This document shows positions 60,877 to 64,000 of a DNA stretch of 64,000 nucleotides, in pieces; position 1 is the first letter of the stretch; each line of letters begins with the position of its first letter. Source of the stretch: Planktothricoides raciborskii GIHE-MW2 (GTDB lineage: Bacteria > Cyanobacteriota > Cyanobacteriia > Cyanobacteriales > Laspinemataceae); the NCBI RefSeq assembly GCF_040564635.1, contig NZ_CP159837.1:1677001-1741000 (forward strand), in the 5' to 3' direction. The notes beneath the pieces are model-generated. The model had not been told where the DNA came from, searched no databases, and worked only from the letters and a program-made list of their open reading frames with translations. The position numbers and the translations under genes were made by a program.

Positions 60877-63768
60877 ATGGATATTATTTTGTGCCATATT
60901 ACCGCTGATTTCGATACCGTGGGTGCTGCGGTGGGATTGACGCGACTGCAACCGGGTAGCCGAATTGTTTTGACCGGAGGCGCCCATCCTGCTGTGCGAG
61001 ATTTTTTGGCGTTGCACCGGGATGAGTATCCTTTGCTGGAACGGCGATCGGTGAATCCCCAAAAGATTCGCTCGATCGCGGTGGTGGATGCCCAACGGCG
61101 CGATCGCTTGGGGAAAGCGGCAGAATGGCTGGATTTACCCGTGCCGATCCAGGTTTGGGATCATCATTTAAATATAGAGTCGGATATTCCAGCTATGGAG
61201 CGACATATTGCCGCAGTGGGGGCAACGACTACCTTAATTGTGGAAAAGCTGCGGCAGTTGGATGGGGAAAAATTAGGCAAATTGCCTGCGGTGGAAACCA
61301 CGGTGATGGCTTTGGGTATTCATGTGGATACGGGTTCGCTGACTTTTGACCATAGTACCCCCAGGGATGCTCAGGCTTTGGCTTGGTTGATGGAACAAGG
61401 GGCTAGTTTAGCGGCGATCGCGGAATATGTGGAACAAAGCTTATCCCCTCGGTTGCAAGAATTATTGATTGTGGCTTTGAGGGAATTAGCGACGGAAACG
61501 ATTTATGGCTATACCGTCTCTTGGGTCTTGTTGGAAACCGAGGGATATATTCCCGGTTTGTCCGGTCTGGCATCCCGACTATTGGATATGACGGAAAGTG
61601 ATGCCTTGATTTTGGGCAGTCGTTATCCCCTGAAACAATCTGGGGATGAACGCTTGACGATTATTGGGCGATCGCGCATTAGTGGCACGGATCTGAATCA
61701 GTTATTTCAAGGCTTTGGTGGAGGGGGTCACACTCGCGCAGCCTCAGCGATTTTACATGAAGGGGATTTAAGCCAAACTTTTGGCGAATTGATTTCTAAG
61801 CTGAAAATGCAGATCCCTCGTCCTCCCGTGGCAAGAGATTTGATGTCTTCTCCAGTGCGAACCATTCGACCAGAGACGACCATTCACGAAGCCCAACGGA
61901 TTTTATTACGCTATGGTCATGCGGGCTTATCCGTGGTCGATAGTGCCGATAAGCTGGTGGGAGTGATTGCCCGTCGAGATATTGAGATTGCGCTGCATCA
62001 CGGCTTTTCTCATGCTCCCGTGAAGGGATATATGACCACTAATTTGAAAACTATTACCCCAGAAACGTTGCTGCCAGAGATTGAATCCCTGATGGTGACT
62101 TATGATATTGGGCGGTTGCCCGTATTGTCCGGCGATCGCCTAGTGGGAATTGTCACCCGCACCGATGTTTTGCGCCAACTGCACCAAGATAAGGCGATCG
62201 GGGATCATGGCGTTCCCATTGGGCCAAAACGTCCTTATTGTCCATTGCCGGAATCCATTGAAAAAATGTTGTCCCATAGCCTAGTCCCGGAACAACGGCA
62301 ACTGCTGAATCATGCGGCACAACTGGCAGAACAACGGGGCTGGCATCTATATTTAGTCGGCGGGGCGGTGCGAGATTTGTTTCTCCAAAGTGCTTGGACT
62401 GAGGCAGAAAGCGATATCTCTGCAAAATCCCCAAAATCCCCGGTTTTTTCAAAAAACCGGGGATTTGACCCTGGCTCCCCAAGATCCCCGGTTTTTTCAA
62501 AAAACCGGGGATCTAGCCAAAAATCTAGCCAACAGGCGACTATTTTACTCAGCGATATTGACTTAGTAGTGGATGGATTTCACGAAGCCGCAGATGCGGG
62601 GGCTGGAGTAGAATTAGCCAAAGAATTGCAAAAACTCTATCCCGGTGCTCGTTTGGACATTCACGGTCAATTTCAAACCGCTGCCTTGTTGTGGCACAAA
62701 GACCCGGTACTAGATTCTTTATGGATTGATATTGCCACAGCGCGGACTGAATTTTATCCCTATCCCGCAGCCAACCCAGAAGTAGAAGCGTCATCGATTC
62801 GCCAAGACCTTTATCGCCGGGATTTTACCATTAATGCCTTGGCATTGCGGCTTACCGGCAATGGTCGGGGAGGCGATATGGCAGCCGCAACACGATCGGA
62901 CCGCCCTGGGATAATTTTGGACTTTTTCGGGGGATTTTTAGACCTGCAAGACCGCCGAATTCGGGTATTGCATTCTAATAGTTTTATTGAAGACCCCACG
63001 AGAATTTATCGCGCTGTTCGGTTTGCGGTGCGCTTAGGGTTTCACATTGATTCAGAAACGGAAAATTATATCAGAAATGCCTTAGAATGTGGGATTTATC
63101 ATCACGTTCAAGATAGCAATAGTCGCGCCCCGGCTTTGGAAACTCGGTTAAAAAGTGAGTTAAAATATATCCTAGAAGCCCCCTATTGGCAACCGGCATT
63201 AAAATTACTCGGTGACTTAGGTGCGCTGAAATGTATTCATCCTCAGTTGCAGTTAAGTCGAGAATTGTGGCGGCGGATTCGGCTATGCGATCGGGCTTTA
63301 AAATGGTTTGACCCGGAGAAAAATTTTCCCCATTGGCAACTGCGATTAGAAGTCTTAATCGCCGACTTAGCGCCAGAATATCGGGTTAAAGTTGCCACCA
63401 ATTTACAACTAACCCACGAGAGTATTCAACGGCTGACTAACTTGCATCAAATCAGCCAAGCCGTGCAAAAATTACCGGATTTAAACCGTCCCAGTGAAAT
63501 AGTTTTGCTATTACGTTCTTATGATATTTGCACCTTAATTTTAATCGCGGTGAAATTTCAAAACGTGCGCCGTCATATTTGGCGATATTTAAGCCGTTAC
63601 GGTCAGATAAAACCCATTTTAGACGGCAATGATTTAAAAGCCTTGGGCTATAAACCGGGACGACAATTTAAAGTTATGTTAGACCGTTTATTGGCGGCAA
63701 CTATAGACGGGGAAATATGCGATCGCAATTCTGCCGAAGCATTTCTCCGGCAACATTTCCCCAAATAA
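60877..63768 (+). CDS. DHH phosphoesterase - CBS - CCA tRNA nucleotidyltransferase fusion
   Basis: A 963-residue multidomain protein of the cyanobacterial CCA/poly(A) polymerase type. Residues 1 to about 310 form a DHH/DHHA1 phosphoesterase ([50 protein letters not shown]). Two CBS domains (about 320-440) start [15 protein letters not shown] and [15 protein letters not shown]. The class II nucleotidyltransferase follows, with GGAVRDLFL at 495-503, DID at 560-562, [11 protein letters not shown] and [14 protein letters not shown]. It should add C, A or both to tRNA 3' ends; cyanobacteria can split this work between two enzymes. Residues about 508-552, between the first two catalytic motifs, are repeat-derived. 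Leader is CAACAA-rich without Shine-Dalgarno. Confidence 0.92.
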   Translation: MDIILCHITADFDTVGAAVGLTRLQPGSRIVLTGGAHPAVRDFLALHRDEYPLLERRSVNPQKIRSIAVVDAQRRDRLGKAAEWLDLPVPIQVWDHHLNIESDIPAMERHIAAVGATTTLIVEKLRQLDGEKLGKLPAVETTVMALGIHVDTGSLTFDHSTPRDAQALAWLMEQGASLAAIAEYVEQSLSPRLQELLIVALRELATETIYGYTVSWVLLETEGYIPGLSGLASRLLDMTESDALILGSRYPLKQSGDERLTIIGRSRISGTDLNQLFQGFGGGGHTRAASAILHEGDLSQTFGELISKLKMQIPRPPVARDLMSSPVRTIRPETTIHEAQRILLRYGHAGLSVVDSADKLVGVIARRDIEIALHHGFSHAPVKGYMTTNLKTITPETLLPEIESLMVTYDIGRLPVLSGDRLVGIVTRTDVLRQLHQDKAIGDHGVPIGPKRPYCPLPESIEKMLSHSLVPEQRQLLNHAAQLAEQRGWHLYLVGGAVRDLFLQSAWTEAESDISAKSPKSPVFSKNRGFDPGSPRSPVFSKNRGSSQKSSQQATILLSDIDLVVDGFHEAADAGAGVELAKELQKLYPGARLDIHGQFQTAALLWHKDPVLDSLWIDIATARTEFYPYPAANPEVEASSIRQDLYRRDFTINALALRLTGNGRGGDMAAATRSDRPGIILDFFGGFLDLQDRRIRVLHSNSFIEDPTRIYRAVRFAVRLGFHIDSETENYIRNALECGIYHHVQDSNSRAPALETRLKSELKYILEAPYWQPALKLLGDLGALKCIHPQLQLSRELWRRIRLCDRALKWFDPEKNFPHWQLRLEVLIADLAPEYRVKVATNLQLTHESIQRLTNLHQISQAVQKLPDLNRPSEIVLLLRSYDICTLILIAVKFQNVRRHIWRYLSRYGQIKPILDGNDLKALGYKPGRQFKVMLDRLLAATIDGEICDRNSAEAFLRQHFPK
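62427..62520. repeat. Two hairpin repeats inside the nucleotidyltransferase gene
   Basis: Two 29-nt perfect palindromes at about 62436-62464 and 62480-62508, each ATCCCCGG-TTTTTT-C-AAAAAA-CCGGGGAT, are separated by 15 bp. They encode SPVFSKNRG twice. The combined insertion keeps the reading frame. Confidence 0.9.
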
Positions 63769-64000
63769 ACAGGTAGGGGCAAAGCATTCCGGCAAATCCG
63801 CAAATCCGCAAATCCGCCAGGGAATTAATTCCCTGGCTAATAGCTAAAGTCGGTTAAAACCGACTGAAATTCATCGTCAAAATTCGTAGTCAAAATTGGG
63901 AGTTTGGGTTGATCAACCAAACCCAACACCCAACCCCAACCCAACCAAAAAATAAACACATTTCTTAGGGGCAAAGCATTCCGGCGGATAACTTATAAAT
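63769..64000. repeat. Intergenic end of window with a palindromic repeat unit
   Basis: Contains GGGAATTAATTCCC and AGTCGGTTAAAACCGACT joined by TAATAGCTAA (63818-63868), a single copy of the family amplified at 52-55 kb. A direct repeat AGGGGCAAAGCATTCCGGC occurs at about 63776 and 63968, and ACCCAACC tracts lie at about 63917-63950. No gene seen. Confidence 0.75.

Overview
The window reads as chromosomal DNA of a filamentous, Oscillatoria/Microcoleus/Planktothrix-like cyanobacterium. It is full of HIP1 octamers (GCGATCGC) and carries core cyanobacterial genes: psbZ, ndhD, an ictB homologue, a GUN4-domain protein, ftrC, NADP-isocitrate dehydrogenase and an LPS-export operon. Intergenic regions are crowded with short tandem repeats and small palindromes, as is usual in these genomes. 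No CRISPR array, rRNA or prophage was seen; one tRNA (Gly-GCC) is present.

Layout. 0.8-9.3 kb: IctB-like membrane protein, a GAF protein with a degenerate histidine-kinase core, GUN4-like protein, RfaE2-like nucleotidyltransferase, a REC-LuxR response regulator and icd. 9.5-15.8 kb: a proline/asparagine-rich membrane-anchored protein, then lptA-lptB-lptF on the minus strand, DUF309 and ftrC. 16.3-23.8 kb: moeB-rhodanese, a small 67-aa gene, a TPR protein, ftsW, ndhD and thrB. 24.5-30.9 kb: a decayed IS5-type transposase, a PEP-CTERM metalloprotease and a filamentous-haemagglutinin-type exoprotein. 31-40 kb: aldehyde dehydrogenase, two unknown proteins, gamma-glutamyltransferase, panC-cmk fusion, rlpA and purM.

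40.1-50.1 kb looks like an accessory island. It opens with a 326-bp inverted-repeat element, an orphan 244-aa protein and a long IS110-type recombinase. It continues with a LecA-like/LamG lectin, then a three-gene minus-strand operon: membrane-anchored polyprenyl diphosphate synthase, a protein with an internally duplicated helical domain, and a CrtC/AttH-like protein, with start/stop overlap between the last two. A convergent SCP2-like lipid-binding gene lies beside the broken end of a TPR-CHAT protease pseudogene. Isoprenoid synthesis, a hydratase/cyclase-like fold, a lipid carrier fold and a sugar-binding lectin together suggest an undescribed isoprenoid or lipid pathway. This is the strongest candidate for a new system.

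50.1-57.2 kb holds remains of a TPR-CHAT / DUF928 / CHASE2-adenylate-cyclase neighbourhood. It is invaded by an IS200-type Y1 transposase and by large arrays of palindromic repeats, including seven units with an exact 95-bp period and 10-, 16- and 17-bp arrays. 57.4-63.8 kb returns to housekeeping: proA, a small zinc-ribbon-like membrane protein, tRNA-Gly, ribH, psbZ and a DHH-CBS-CCA nucleotidyltransferase fusion whose catalytic domain contains two repeat-derived hairpins.
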